This document shows, piece by piece, positions 1-8,651 of a stretch of DNA of 64,000 bases; within the stretch, counting starts at the first letter, position 1; each line of letters begins with the position of its first letter. The notes under the pieces are model-generated. The model searched no databases, had not been told where the DNA came from, and saw only the letters and a list, made by a program, of their open reading frames with translations. The DNA is taken from positions 62,001-126,000 of the forward strand of contig NZ_NFJV01000003.1 of the NCBI RefSeq assembly GCF_002160055.1. Reading direction: 5' to 3'. The translations under genes and the position numbers were made by a program. The DNA is from Mediterranea sp. An20 (GTDB taxonomy: Bacteria > Bacteroidota > Bacteroidia > Bacteroidales > Bacteroidaceae).

Positions 1-85
1 CCATTTCGCTCATCCACACGTTGGCGGCATCGGACGGCACGGCAACCCTGCCGCACCCGTCCATTGTGATTGTTGTCCGTTTCAT
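1..85 (-). CDS. Integrase-adjacent conserved protein, N-terminal part only (runs off left edge)
   Basis: Only about 28 residues are visible, starting MKRTTITMDGCGRVAVPSDA and reaching VWMSEM at the window edge. The ATG overlaps the integrase stop codon (ATGA), so the two genes are translationally coupled. Small proteins of this type are, from memory, common next to Bacteroidales integrases, where a DNA-binding or excision role has been supposed; I cannot show a domain from this fragment. It is inferred to be a real gene because of the stop/start overlap and the uninterrupted frame. Confidence 0.55.
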   Translation of the reverse strand, partial: MKRTTITMDGCGRVAVPSDAANVWMSEM

Positions 86-1311
86 ATCCCTGCCACTTTG
101 ATGTTGCCGAATGACTTGCTCAACTTGTCACCCAGCATAGTGAGGTCATTATCCAGCTTCTCCACGGTTATCTTCGCATAGATTTGGGTCGTTTCGATGT
201 TCGTATGCCCTAAAATGCGGCTTACGCTCTCTATCGGCATACCTTTGCAGAGGGCCAGGGTTGCGAATCCATGTCTTGAGCAATGGAAGCTGATGTCCTT
301 ATTCACACCGCATTCCCGTATCATCTTCTTCAACGGTTTGCAGATGGACCAATAGTTCAGATTGGGGAACACGAGGTTGTTTTCTTGGAACGGACGGTAA
401 CGCTCTATTATCTGCAAGGGGATGTCCAGCAGCTTCACTTGGAACGGTACGCCCGTCTTGTGCCGCTTGGAGATAATCCACTTTTCGCCGTTCACTTCCA
501 CGATGCGGTCGTTGGTCAGTTCCTTGATGTCCACGAAAGAAAGGGCGGTGAAGCTCGCAAACACGAAGAGGTCACGGATATATGCCAGCTTCGGGTCTGT
601 GAACTCGTGCGTCATCACCGCCTTCAACTCGTCCTCCGTCAGAAATTCACGCTCCTTGACATTCGGGCTGATATGAAACTGCGCAAACGGATTTCTCGGT
701 ATCAGCCCGTTGAAGTGTGCACGCATCACCACACCTTTCAGCCACATGCACTTCTCCCATATCGTGCCGTTGCGCAATCCCGCCTCCGTGGAAAGATAGA
801 CCGCAAACTCCTTGATGAAGTCGGGCGTAAGTTCCAGCATAGACATGTCGTTGCGCTTGTAGAACGACTTGATGAATACCGCTACGTAGTTTCTCGCCAC
901 AACTCGTGAGCGGTAGGTTGCCAGTTTCCTGTCCTTGCCGACACGCTTCTTGAACACCTCGTTTTCACGGTCGAAGGCTTTGAGCAGCGTCTCATACTCG
1001 CCGCCAATGCCCTGATAGGCATTGCGTACCATCTCTGCCGTGACAAACGCCTCACGGTCGGATATGCGCTGGTAGTGCTTGATGATTTGCGCCTTGATGT
1101 TGTCAAGCGCAAGGTTGGTTTCCCTCGCTTCCACGCTCTTGCCTTTGGCACGGTTGCCCTTTGCGTCCCAAAGCTCCTTTGCGATGCTCCGCTTGCAACT
1201 GAACTGCGCCACCGTTCCGTTGATTGTAACCCGTCCCATGATGGGGACAATTCCGTTCTTTTCCTTGCTGCCGTTCGCATAGAACAGCACGCGAAATGTG
1301 CTCCTTGTCAT
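82..1311 (-). CDS. int: Tyrosine recombinase/integrase (IntDOT-like)
   Basis: A 409-residue site-specific tyrosine recombinase expected to integrate and excise the element. The N-terminal about 100 residues form an Arm-type DNA-binding domain, residues about 110-210 a SAM-like core-binding domain, and the C-terminal 180 residues the catalytic domain. Visible catalytic positions are the lysine in KRHKTG, HxxR in HCSRHG, the histidine in LGHTN and the nucleophilic tyrosine in TQIYAKI. The usual first arginine (TGLR context) is serine here (FTALSFVDI), as is known for IntDOT of CTnDOT. It lies at the left end of the element and is coupled to the partial gene at 1-85. Confidence 0.9.
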   Translation of the reverse strand: MTRSTFRVLFYANGSKEKNGIVPIMGRVTINGTVAQFSCKRSIAKELWDAKGNRAKGKSVEARETNLALDNIKAQIIKHYQRISDREAFVTAEMVRNAYQGIGGEYETLLKAFDRENEVFKKRVGKDRKLATYRSRVVARNYVAVFIKSFYKRNDMSMLELTPDFIKEFAVYLSTEAGLRNGTIWEKCMWLKGVVMRAHFNGLIPRNPFAQFHISPNVKEREFLTEDELKAVMTHEFTDPKLAYIRDLFVFASFTALSFVDIKELTNDRIVEVNGEKWIISKRHKTGVPFQVKLLDIPLQIIERYRPFQENNLVFPNLNYWSICKPLKKMIRECGVNKDISFHCSRHGFATLALCKGMPIESVSRILGHTNIETTQIYAKITVEKLDNDLTMLGDKLSKSFGNIKVAGI

Positions 1312-1330
1312 ACTCGTTCTTTTTTGGTTG

Positions 1331-1338
1331 CAAAACTA
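1331..1338 (-). promoter_or_regulatory. Putative -7 element for the integrase gene
   Basis: On the minus strand the sequence reads TAGTTTTG, matching the Bacteroidetes -7 consensus TAnnTTTG, about 20 bp before the integrase start. No well-spaced -33 TTTG is present; a TTG lies 23 bp upstream. The rest of the 279-bp gap up to 1590 holds no gene I can support; it is a plausible place for integrase arm sites or an attachment site, but no repeats are clear enough to call one. Confidence 0.5.
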
Positions 1339-1590
1339 TAAATCAACGAGTTAAACCTTGACAAGCAAACCTACGCAGAACGGCGCAAACGAAGCGGCGA
1401 CTGTTAAATCTGCACTTCTGACGGGTAACGATTAGGAAACCGTTCTCTTTCTCCAATCCGCTTTGAAACGCTTTTCAGCCCTCTGCCCAACTTCCGCGAT
1501 TTTCTCCTAACCACCTAATTTACAGATTACATTGCGTTAATCTGCCGAAATTCGGAGGTTTTTCCATAGATTTTCTGTATGTTTCTCATG

Positions 1591-2106
1591 TCAGATGTTC
1601 ATTTGCTTTTCAAAACGGAAATATTCGTCCTGATAATCAAGCCCACCACTGTGTCTGGAAGAGTCCTTGTGATATTTGCAGAAGAACTCCACGATACGGA
1701 AGCCACATTTATTCAAATAGAAATGGATATTCCGTTTCTCGAAATAAGGAGTTACAAGTTCCCACACTGCTGTATTAGGATATAGTTGCTCAATGGCTTG
1801 CCACACCTGTGTCCCAAGCCCACGTCCATGACAGTCAGGATAGATATAAAATAAATCAACAGAATTGCGATGAGATTCTTTGTCATTCCGTAATGTTACA
1901 CCACCTATTTTTTCTCCGTCCGCGAGAATATAGTAAACTTCTGCCTGAGGATGAAATAAAGCTTCGTCTATGTCTTCATCTGGAATCACTTCACCTCGTT
2001 CTGGATTACCGAATTCCCTTATTACGGCAATGGAAAATATATCCTTGACATCTTGGCGGAAAGCACCGAAATCCTCTTCTTTTATCTCCTGAAATGTTAT
2101 TTGCAT
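1591..2106 (-). CDS. GNAT-family N-acetyltransferase
   Basis: A 171-residue cytoplasmic GNAT acetyltransferase. The acetyl-CoA binding stretch appears as YIYPDCHGRGLGTQVWQAIE (R/Q-x-x-G-x-G/A-type loop), followed by a C-terminal strand with FEKRNIHFYLNKCGF, typical of the family. The frame is open further upstream, but the MQITFQEI start at 2106 is preferred because it overlaps the stop of the upstream acetyltransferase by 10 bases, showing coupling. The substrate cannot be told; a small molecule, peptide or antibiotic are all possible. It is accessory cargo beside the integrase. Confidence 0.8.
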   Translation of the reverse strand: MQITFQEIKEEDFGAFRQDVKDIFSIAVIREFGNPERGEVIPDEDIDEALFHPQAEVYYILADGEKIGGVTLRNDKESHRNSVDLFYIYPDCHGRGLGTQVWQAIEQLYPNTAVWELVTPYFEKRNIHFYLNKCGFRIVEFFCKYHKDSSRHSGGLDYQDEYFRFEKQMNI

Positions 2107-2666
2107 AAATTTTCTTCTTTTGAAATCTTCAACCATTCCTCCTTCGTCATCCACATGAAATGCTCGGTGCGGACATCGCCCAACGGAGAGGTATTGCCTT
2201 CTTCTGTATGATGAAAGCGGAAACCGCATTTCTCCATCACTCGGCGCGACTTCGTGTTGCCGTCATAATAGCCGCACCAGACGGCAGTCATTCCCAAATC
2301 CTCAAAACATCTCTTCAGCAGGCAACGCACGGCTTCGGGTATCAAACCCTGTCCCCAATAAGGCTTGCCTATCCAATAGCCTATTTCAGCCTCGTTTGCC
2401 CGCATTTCGGCACTGTGCAGACCATCCCCGAGCATGATACCTATGCTCCCAACCGGTTCACCGGTTTCTTTCAAGACAACAGCATAAGTTTCCGGAGCGG
2501 CAAAGACAGTACGGATGATGTTCAGGCTGTCTTCTACGGACGTGTGAGGTGGCCAACCTGCAATAGGCCCGATTGCAGGATCTTGAGCATATTTATATAA
2601 GGATTCTGCATCAGATTCTTGCCAAGGACGCAACACAAGCCGTTCTGTAGCTATTTCTTTATTCAT
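2097..2666 (-). CDS. GNAT-family N-acetyltransferase (RimJ/RimL type)
   Basis: A 189-residue acetyltransferase of the RimJ/RimL-like class: N-terminal TERLVLRPWQESDAESLY, central EIGYWIGKPYWGQGLIPEAV with the acetyl-CoA loop, and NTKSRRVMEKCGF near the C terminus. Proteins of this class modify ribosomal protein N termini or small molecules; the substrate here is unknown. The gene overlaps the next acetyltransferase and begins 39 bases after the recombinase-like gene, so the three may be one transcript. Confidence 0.85.
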   Translation of the reverse strand: MNKEIATERLVLRPWQESDAESLYKYAQDPAIGPIAGWPPHTSVEDSLNIIRTVFAAPETYAVVLKETGEPVGSIGIMLGDGLHSAEMRANEAEIGYWIGKPYWGQGLIPEAVRCLLKRCFEDLGMTAVWCGYYDGNTKSRRVMEKCGFRFHHTEEGNTSPLGDVRTEHFMWMTKEEWLKISKEENLCK

Positions 2667-2705
2667 GGTACAAGTTCAAGTGTGTTTGAAAGTCCGACTT
2701 TAATT

Positions 2706-3338
2706 TCATTCCGTTTCCTCTGTTCCCTTTTTTCGTCTCGGCCCTTTGGTCCGGCCCCTGTTCAAATCGACATTGTATTTGTTCAGTATGCGGAATATCG
2801 AGCTCCTGCTGCTGAATCCGCTTACGCTGGCAATGTCGTCGATGGAATAGCCGTTGTTATACATGTCCACGATGGTCCTTTCCCGTTCAGTCCTGGATAA
2901 AGTTTTCTCCGTCTTGGCCGGCGACTTGATATTCTTCTGGAACATCATGATATGGCTGGAAGACTTCCGCAGTGCGGCTATTTCTTCCGGGAGGGCTCCG
3001 ACCATTTCGAGAACCTCTGCCGCCGTAGTCTCCTTGAACAGCTCGTTACGGCTGTCAATCCTGTCATGGATGGAAATCAGGCGCACGACCTTGATCCTGC
3101 ACATCTCTATGCAGACGGCAAGCTCACGCACCCCGCGAACCGCGTTGCTGAACTTCGATACCACAAGCTCGTCGCCCCGGTCAAGGGCATTCATGAGCTG
3201 TTTCCATTGCGGACGCATCAGTTCATGATCAGTCTCTTCCTCTATCACCTGTACACAGCCGAAATTCAGCATCCATTCCTTATCGGCCTCGTATGAGTCA
3301 TAGTGATTAGCCTTGAATATGTATCCTACTTTTGCCAT
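2706..3338 (-). CDS. Degenerate serine recombinase-like DNA-binding protein, probable regulator
   Basis: 210 residues with the layout of a small resolvase/invertase: an N-terminal resolvase fold (KVGYIFKANHYDSY through GDELVVSKFSNAVRGVREL), a long helix, and a C-terminal Hin-type helix-turn-helix (IVDMYNNGYSIDDIASVSGFSSRSSIFRILNKY). The family's catalytic YxRVS motif is replaced by YIFKAN, and the D-R-x-x-R motif normally in KLDRLGRS is SNAVR, so the nucleophilic serine and most catalytic arginines are missing. It should bind DNA without recombining it. Repeated AAATCATACTCTG sites overlap its own promoter and recur at the promoter of the large minus-strand operon at 31.3 kb. I infer a transcriptional regulator of the transfer genes; this is not shown. 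Confidence 0.7.
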   Translation of the reverse strand: MAKVGYIFKANHYDSYEADKEWMLNFGCVQVIEEETDHELMRPQWKQLMNALDRGDELVVSKFSNAVRGVRELAVCIEMCRIKVVRLISIHDRIDSRNELFKETTAAEVLEMVGALPEEIAALRKSSSHIMMFQKNIKSPAKTEKTLSRTERERTIVDMYNNGYSIDDIASVSGFSSRSSIFRILNKYNVDLNRGRTKGPRRKKGTEETE

Positions 3339-3366
3339 TTTCTTGCACTTAAAATGATAACTGATA

Positions 3367-3374
3367 CAAAGGTA
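3367..3374 (-). promoter_or_regulatory. -7 element for the recombinase-like gene
   Basis: Minus-strand TACCTTTG, a perfect TAnnTTTG, about 30 bases before the gene at 3338. The -33 position falls in or next to the AAATCATACTCTG repeat at 3392-3404, so a protein on that repeat would be expected to control this promoter. Confidence 0.6.
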
Positions 3375-3391
3375 ATATTTTTATTTGTTTG

Positions 3392-3596
3392 AAATCATAC
3401 TCTGCCGTATTTATTCAAAAAATCATATCCGGACCCTACTTTTTCTTTCACTTGTTTTCATTGTAAATCATACTGTTGAATATAAAGAAAAATAATTGTC
3501 AAATTATCGTTTTACATGGCGTTTTATGGCAAATATTATATAGTTTTGTGTCGTTTTAATATGAAAATACAATATGGAATTAACAAAATCATATTC
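3392..3596. repeat. AAATCATA-type repeat cluster A (candidate operator sites)
   Basis: Four direct copies share the core AAATCATAyT/C: 3392-3404 (AAATCATACTCTG), 3420-3430 (AAATCATATCC), 3465-3475 (AAATCATACTG) and 3586-3596 (AAATCATATTC, inside the start of the lipoprotein gene). They fill the divergent region between the recombinase-like gene and the plus-strand mobilisation operon. The same 13-mer recurs at 31.27 kb, so a common binding protein is inferred. Confidence 0.55.
3541..3548 (+). promoter_or_regulatory. Putative -7 element for the mobilisation operon
   Basis: TAGTTTTG matches TAnnTTTG and sits 25 bases before the ATG at 3574, giving a short leader. No clear -33 TTTG is found at the right distance, so an activator may be needed. 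The AAATCATA repeats lie on both sides. Confidence 0.45.
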
Positions 3597-4623
3597 AAAA
3601 TCAAGGTCGCTTCTGGCCGGATTGGTTGCCGCTTCAGTAGCCATATCCCTGTCCGTTTCTTGCAGCGGCGGGAGTGGCAGTGCGGAGCCGCCAATGAAAG
3701 ATGACCCAGCCGGAACATACGGCAGGTTCCTGAGTGAAATCAGAGGCATGGACACCCTTTCGACGGAAGAACTGGCCGGACATGTCAACCGCTGGCAGTC
3801 CCTCAAGGATTCCGTCTTTTTCTATGCGGCGCAGGACACTTCCGGCAATCCACATTCCGACCTATACGGCAAATGCGGCGAGATTCACGATTCTCTCCGC
3901 ACGGAGTTCGTCCGTCTGTCCCGGTCAGGAACCCGTTCCTATCAGGACGTGTTCACGCTCATGGAAAGGACTTCTCCCTATTGCGGCGACAAGGAACTGA
4001 CGGACGCGGCAGACAGTATAAGGCCGTTCTTCGGTTCTCTTGACAGTATCCCGCCCCTTGCCGTTGACGGCGACGGCATTCGTTCGGCGTACCGCCGGTT
4101 GCTTGCCGGGACATTGCGGGGCGGAATACATAGTCTTACCGGCCTGAAAACATTCATCAGGGACGAGGATGTTATGTTCCGCACCTTTCTTGCGCACCTT
4201 GACGGTCTGGCCGGAGAGGATATGTCGGACCTGACAAAAGACACGGAACGGTGCTGCTCGCTGGTTTTCCTCGCTGCGGAGAACAAGGAGATTTCCTACC
4301 GGGATGCGATGATATACATGGCCATGCGCACCAACCGCCGGATTATACAGAATGCGGTCGCCTGCCTCGATGACATCCGCGAGGGCAAGGTGAAATCCAG
4401 GGCGCAGGCGTTCGGATATGCGTGCATGATACTGCAGCCCTACATCTCGATGGACGGCATCTGCACGGTTCTGCTCTCCGCCCGGGAAAAGGAGGAACTG
4501 CGCGGCATTTCACAACAGATGCCTGGGGCCTTTGCCGGACTGGGAGAAATCCTGCAGTCCGACAATGACGGGCTGGCGGAACTGCCCGGCACGCTGATGG
4601 GGATATATATCCGGACATTATAA
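3574..4623 (+). CDS. Predicted lipoprotein, function unknown
   Basis: 349 residues. The N terminus has basic residues, a hydrophobic stretch (LLAGLVAASVAISLSVSC) and a lipobox-like LSVSC at about residue 30, followed by a Ser/Gly-rich linker, so it should be an exported lipoprotein. The rest is mostly helical by composition and I recognise no domain. It is first in a plus-strand run ending with the relaxase and OmpA-type genes, 18 bases before the next gene. A role in the cell envelope during transfer is possible, but only the location supports it. Confidence 0.7.
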   Translation: MELTKSYSKSRSLLAGLVAASVAISLSVSCSGGSGSAEPPMKDDPAGTYGRFLSEIRGMDTLSTEELAGHVNRWQSLKDSVFFYAAQDTSGNPHSDLYGKCGEIHDSLRTEFVRLSRSGTRSYQDVFTLMERTSPYCGDKELTDAADSIRPFFGSLDSIPPLAVDGDGIRSAYRRLLAGTLRGGIHSLTGLKTFIRDEDVMFRTFLAHLDGLAGEDMSDLTKDTERCCSLVFLAAENKEISYRDAMIYMAMRTNRRIIQNAVACLDDIREGKVKSRAQAFGYACMILQPYISMDGICTVLLSAREKEELRGISQQMPGAFAGLGEILQSDNDGLAELPGTLMGIYIRTL

Positions 4624-4641
4624 ACGAAATACAAAACAGAC

Positions 4642-5094
4642 ATGACTATGCTACGACATTTCCTGAACGATTTCCTTTCTTTCGTCCCGTTGCAGCTGCC
4701 GCAACTCCTTGATGTGACGACAATGGAGGAGCCGCAGTTCTATGGCGACTATGTACTGCTCACATTTCCTCTGCACGACACCTACGAGCTGGAAGAGGTA
4801 ATGGACATGTTCGAGGACGACATGGAACTGATTACACTGTACCACCATATCCCGATGCCGACGGAGCAGTACGGGCACAGCACATGCGCCTACTCCAATC
4901 CCGCATTCGGGCAGATGTTCAAGATGAACGCCAAGACCGATGCCGACGGCATGGTCAGTTGCGTATTCGCCACCATCTACGATTCGATGGACCTGATGTA
5001 CGGAGACCTTTGCCTCGATCTCGAACTGCACTCCAGAAGCGGGGCGTTGAAGTACAGCAGGAGCAAGGAAGAAGTGCTGATGGATTTTATGTAA
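4642..5094 (+). CDS. Hypothetical protein in mobilisation operon
   Basis: 150 residues, acidic, with no signal peptide or membrane segment. It contains stretches such as ELEEVMDMFEDDMELITLYHH and ends KEEVLMDFM. I do not recognise the family. Gene spacing of 18 bases upstream and 9 bases downstream supports one operon with the lipoprotein and relaxase genes. Confidence 0.65.
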   Translation: MTMLRHFLNDFLSFVPLQLPQLLDVTTMEEPQFYGDYVLLTFPLHDTYELEEVMDMFEDDMELITLYHHIPMPTEQYGHSTCAYSNPAFGQMFKMNAKTDADGMVSCVFATIYDSMDLMYGDLCLDLELHSRSGALKYSRSKEEVLMDFM

Positions 5095-5103
5095 TTCAGG
5101 CTT

Positions 5104-5499
5104 ATGCGAAACACACTGTACCGACAGATGGTTTACTGGATCAATGCACACAGGACATGGATTGAAGTGGCCGATGACAGCCTCTTCAGGGAACACGTCA
5201 TCGCAAGGAGCGACAGGACGGACTACCTCGTTTCCCGCACGCTGGTGCTGCGGGCATTCAGGCCGCACGGAGAGTGCGCCGAGGGCACCGTATGGCACAT
5301 TCCCGAACATGATCTGGACAGGGCGTTGGCCACACTGCGCAAGCAGGACAGGCAGTTCCGCCAGCGGATCAAGAAAGCTGCCATGTACCTTACTGCCAAG
5401 GATGCGGAAGCCATCATACTGTTGGCCACGCACGGCATTGTCCGGTTGGAACTGCTCGAACAGCCCATACACATGACTTCAAAACCATACCGCTTATGA
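5104..5499 (+). CDS. Hypothetical protein in mobilisation operon
   Basis: 131 residues, basic overall, with RALATLRKQDRQFRQRIKKAAMYLTAKDAEAIILLATHGIVRLELLEQ in its C-terminal half, likely helical. No known domain is recognised. Its stop overlaps the next start (ATGA), which argues for a real, coupled gene. Confidence 0.6.
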   Translation: MRNTLYRQMVYWINAHRTWIEVADDSLFREHVIARSDRTDYLVSRTLVLRAFRPHGECAEGTVWHIPEHDLDRALATLRKQDRQFRQRIKKAAMYLTAKDAEAIILLATHGIVRLELLEQPIHMTSKPYRL

Positions 5500-6014
5500 T
5501 TTGTCTTTTATTACAGTTCGTATTCCTTGCGCTGCCTGTCTTTCTGCCGATGGCGTTGTACAGGAGCCGCCGTCCCTTCATGGCAGCATTCTACCGCGCC
5601 ATGACAGGCAATGCCCGGGCCCGCAAGCTCTACACGCAGGTGCTTGTGGTCCTGCTGCTCCTTTTCCACTATGTCTATACGACCGAACATCCCGGACAGT
5701 TCGGCACGGTATTGTCTGCCATCGTATGTGCCGCCATGTTCTCCGCCAGGAGAACGGACAGATGGCTCCGCAAGCTGCTCGACCGTCCGAAGGCATTTGT
5801 CGCCTGCGGCGGTTTCGCACTGGCAGTATGTGCCGTGCCGCAGTTGTTCACCCTGTCCGTCACCGTCTCATATATCCTTCTGGCTGCCCTGTTCTATCCC
5901 TCCGGCAGAGTCCTGGCCGAATGGGAGGACCGGGACAGGAGACTTTACCTGTCGGAACATCCGGATGAGATGTCAGACATCTACCATTGCAATCATCACG
6001 CGAGGCTGCCATGA
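5496..6014 (+). CDS. Small polytopic membrane protein
   Basis: 172 residues with about four or five hydrophobic segments: residues 1-22 (MICLLLQFVFLALPVFLPMA), about 50-65 (VLVVLLLLFHYVY), about 70-90 (TVLSAIVCAAMF) and a long pair at about 105-145 (FVACGGFALAVCAVPQLF, VSYILLAALFY). The C terminus ends in HHARLP. It is an inner-membrane protein of unknown function, translationally coupled to the previous gene. It could anchor the relaxosome or act in surface exclusion, but nothing in the sequence decides this. Confidence 0.65.
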   Translation: MICLLLQFVFLALPVFLPMALYRSRRPFMAAFYRAMTGNARARKLYTQVLVVLLLLFHYVYTTEHPGQFGTVLSAIVCAAMFSARRTDRWLRKLLDRPKAFVACGGFALAVCAVPQLFTLSVTVSYILLAALFYPSGRVLAEWEDRDRRLYLSEHPDEMSDIYHCNHHARLP

Positions 6015-6072
6015 TAATGCGGACAGAAGCGGCCTTATCTTATCCGCACAATAGTCAATCACAAAAAACAGA

Positions 6073-6966
6073 ATGAAGATGAAGAATAAAGAAGAAATGA
6101 CCGCAACCATATCAGCGAGTATCGGCCTGTTCGACTTTCTCAAGGAAAAGGTCGGTGAACGCAAGACAAGGACGGAAGCCTATTGCGACCTGTTGGACAA
6201 GTCGCTGGCAGGCTTTGTTTCCCCTTTTTTAAGAAATCAGGATTTCGAGCTCCGGCCGAGGCAGTGCCATGTGACCGTTTCAGACCTCGCAACCGAATGG
6301 CGGTGGCACAGGGCAACTGTCCGTTCCTTTCTGGATACGCTGGAATCATTCGGACAGCTGGAAAGGACGAAACTGCCGAAAAGCATGGTCATCACCATGC
6401 ACCTGCATGATGGCAGCCATGCCGTACCTGATATTGTACAGAGAACCGCAGGCATTGTCCGACAGTTGAACGGAATCCTGTCCGGATGGGTAAACGGCAG
6501 CATCACTTCCGATGACGCCGGTATTGCCTGCGGGCAGGTTGTACACAAGGCCATCACCGATGCCGGACTCAAGGATGAACTGCCGGAAGACGAGTGCCGT
6601 GTCACCTTGCAGAAGTTGCCGGAGAGGATGGACGCGCGGGTGCTGGAAATCCACATCGCCGCCGTGGAGTGCATCGTCCTTGCCGCCCTGCGGAAAGTGC
6701 TTGGCCGGTCGAAGCCGGAAGAAAGCATGAAGCTCATACAATACTTCTGCCTCGATCTGGGAGCAAGCTGGCCGTCATTCATTGACCTGTCAAAGACCCT
6801 TGCAGAGCAAATTCTGAACTCAGGGAAAGAAAAGGACATCGACCACGACGACGACCGTCAGCTGCTCCTTGACGACCTTCACGACCCGTTCCTGTCGGCT
6901 GCGGCGAAAGCCCTGGAGAAATCCGCAGGTGCGGACTGCCGAACCCCATTGTATAACCACGGATAA
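6073..6966 (+). CDS. Probable HTH-containing mobilisation accessory protein
   Basis: 297 residues. Residues about 60-100 (CHVTVSDLATEWRWHRATVRSFLDTLESFGQLE) read like a winged-helix/HTH element in which a helix contacts DNA and a wing follows. The C-terminal two thirds are helical with no recognised domain. It lies directly upstream of the MobV relaxase with about 180 bases of inverted-repeat DNA between, which suits a DNA-binding accessory protein of the relaxosome or a replication-type protein. The choice between them is inference. Confidence 0.55.
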   Translation: MKMKNKEEMTATISASIGLFDFLKEKVGERKTRTEAYCDLLDKSLAGFVSPFLRNQDFELRPRQCHVTVSDLATEWRWHRATVRSFLDTLESFGQLERTKLPKSMVITMHLHDGSHAVPDIVQRTAGIVRQLNGILSGWVNGSITSDDAGIACGQVVHKAITDAGLKDELPEDECRVTLQKLPERMDARVLEIHIAAVECIVLAALRKVLGRSKPEESMKLIQYFCLDLGASWPSFIDLSKTLAEQILNSGKEKDIDHDDDRQLLLDDLHDPFLSAAAKALEKSAGADCRTPLYNHG

Positions 6967-7147
6967 TCCGTCCTTTAACCGACGAAGCCGTCCTGCCATT
7001 TATAGCAGGCATCCGGGCTTGCCCGTCTGCCACCAAACAAATGGATGGGGAGCCTAATACCCCAATGACAGGAGCCATTGGGAGAGATGTCCAGGCAGGC
7101 AGCAAGCTGGGACATGAAAGATTATCCAATGCAACAGAAGAAACAGT
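6967..7147 (+). other. Candidate oriT region upstream of the relaxase
   Basis: A 181-base gap just before a MobV-type gene, where this family usually has its nick region. It contains three short inverted repeats: CCTGCCATTTATAGCAGG, the perfect CGGGC/GCCCG hairpin next to it, and CCCAATG...CATTGGG with an 8-base loop at about 7052-7081. I cannot place a nick site, and no similarity to the classical MobV oriT was recognised by eye. Confidence 0.35.
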
Positions 7148-8599
7148 ATGGCAAATGCAAAACAGGTTCTCGACGTTCAGGTCTCCAAAGGCATCACCAC
7201 CGCCCAAAGCAACGAACATCTGCGTAACCGCAGTGAGAAGGCGGCGGAATATGCCATGAAGAAAGGCAACTACGACCCGACAAGGGAACATCTGAACTTT
7301 GAGATAGTAAACGGCAAGGTGCGTCCTGTGGACAAAAGCCGGAGCATTCCGGACAGGATGGCTGAAAGTCTCCGTCAGCGGGGTATTAAGGACCCGAACG
7401 AAGGACTGGTGGAGCCCAAGTACAGGACGGTAGTTAACATTATCCTCGGCGGCTCCCGCGAGCTGATGCGGCAGCTTGCCTTTGGAAAGCAGGATGTGGA
7501 TTTCGAGCAAGGAGCGGACAACAGCCGGATCGTCAGAAAGCCGGAAATTGAGCAGTGGGCAAAGGATGCCTATAGATTCATCAGTGAAAAGTATGGCGAG
7601 CAGAACATCACGGCGTTCGTTGTGCACCTCGATGAACAAAATCCCCATGTACATTGTACGCTACTGCCAATAAAGGACGGCAAGTTTGCATACAAGGAGA
7701 TATTTGCCGGAAAGGACAAATACGAGTACAGCGCGAGAATGAAGCAGCTGCACAGCGACTTTGCCGAGGTGAACAGGAAGTGGGGACTTTCCAGAGGTAG
7801 CAGCGTCTCAGAGTCCGGCGCTCGTCACAGAACGACCGAGGAATACCGCCGTATGCTGTCGGAGGAATGTACGACCATCGAGGAGCAAATTGCCCGCCAT
7901 AAGGAAGTCCTTTCGGACCTCCGGTCGGACATCAGGCTGGCAGAACGCAGGGTCAAGGGATTGACCTCTATGGTGGAAAATCTCCAGAAGAAGCAGGCGG
8001 AGAAGGAAGCAAGACTCGCTGTTCTTGAAGACGAACTGAAAGAGCACAAGGGCGATGCCGATGCCATATCCGCCGAGACGGACAAGCTGAAAAAGGAGCT
8101 TGCCTATATCCAGCTTAAACTGGCAGACAAACAGAATAAGCTGAAGCTGGCTGACCGGCAGCTGTCCGACCTCAAAGAGAACATGGATGCCATTCAGGAG
8201 AGGACGGAACATCTCAAGGAAGAAGCCTACAAATACTCCCGTGATGTCCATTCCAAAGTGGACAGTCTGCTCAAGGACGCGATGCTGGAGAATATGGTGA
8301 ATGAGTTCCGTGACCTTTCGGCACGGATGACCGGCCCGGAACGGCAGATGTTTGACGGCACTCTTGTACAGTCCATAGCGGAACAAGGGAAAGAGGTCAT
8401 GCACTGCGCCACCCTGCTGTTCCTGGGCATGGTTGATGATGCCACCACCTTTGCCGAAACACATGGCGGAGGCGGAAGCAAGAGCGACCTCAAATGGGGA
8501 CGGGACGAAGACGAGGACAACCGTGCATGGGCTCTCCGCTGCATGAGGATGGCAAGTCGCATGATGAAACCTGCAACCGGCAGGAAGCCCAAGCGTTGA
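7148..8599 (+). CDS. MobV-family relaxase (Pre/Mob plasmid recombination enzyme)
   Basis: 483 residues. The N-terminal about 240 residues are the relaxase domain, which nicks one strand at oriT and carries it into the recipient. The metal-binding HxDExxPHxH-type motif is visible as VVHLDEQNPHVHCTLLPI at about residues 158-175. From about residue 240 to 400 the protein is a long coiled coil (repeated E/K/L heptads such as EEQIARHKEVLSDLRSDIRLAERR), as in other Pre/Mob proteins. MobV enzymes are mostly known from mobilisable plasmids and transposons. Start is the ATG at 7148; the gene is followed after 52 bases by the OmpA-type gene. Confidence 0.9.
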   Translation: MANAKQVLDVQVSKGITTAQSNEHLRNRSEKAAEYAMKKGNYDPTREHLNFEIVNGKVRPVDKSRSIPDRMAESLRQRGIKDPNEGLVEPKYRTVVNIILGGSRELMRQLAFGKQDVDFEQGADNSRIVRKPEIEQWAKDAYRFISEKYGEQNITAFVVHLDEQNPHVHCTLLPIKDGKFAYKEIFAGKDKYEYSARMKQLHSDFAEVNRKWGLSRGSSVSESGARHRTTEEYRRMLSEECTTIEEQIARHKEVLSDLRSDIRLAERRVKGLTSMVENLQKKQAEKEARLAVLEDELKEHKGDADAISAETDKLKKELAYIQLKLADKQNKLKLADRQLSDLKENMDAIQERTEHLKEEAYKYSRDVHSKVDSLLKDAMLENMVNEFRDLSARMTGPERQMFDGTLVQSIAEQGKEVMHCATLLFLGMVDDATTFAETHGGGGSKSDLKWGRDEDEDNRAWALRCMRMASRMMKPATGRKPKR

Positions 8600-8651
8600 C
8601 CGGCATCCCTGACCCATAAATCAAAAGAATCAACCAATAAAGTATCAGATT

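Noticed and set aside
1545..1565. Hairpin CCGA/TCGG with T-run near the integrase
   Set aside because: Only four base pairs with a three-base loop; too weak to call a terminator.
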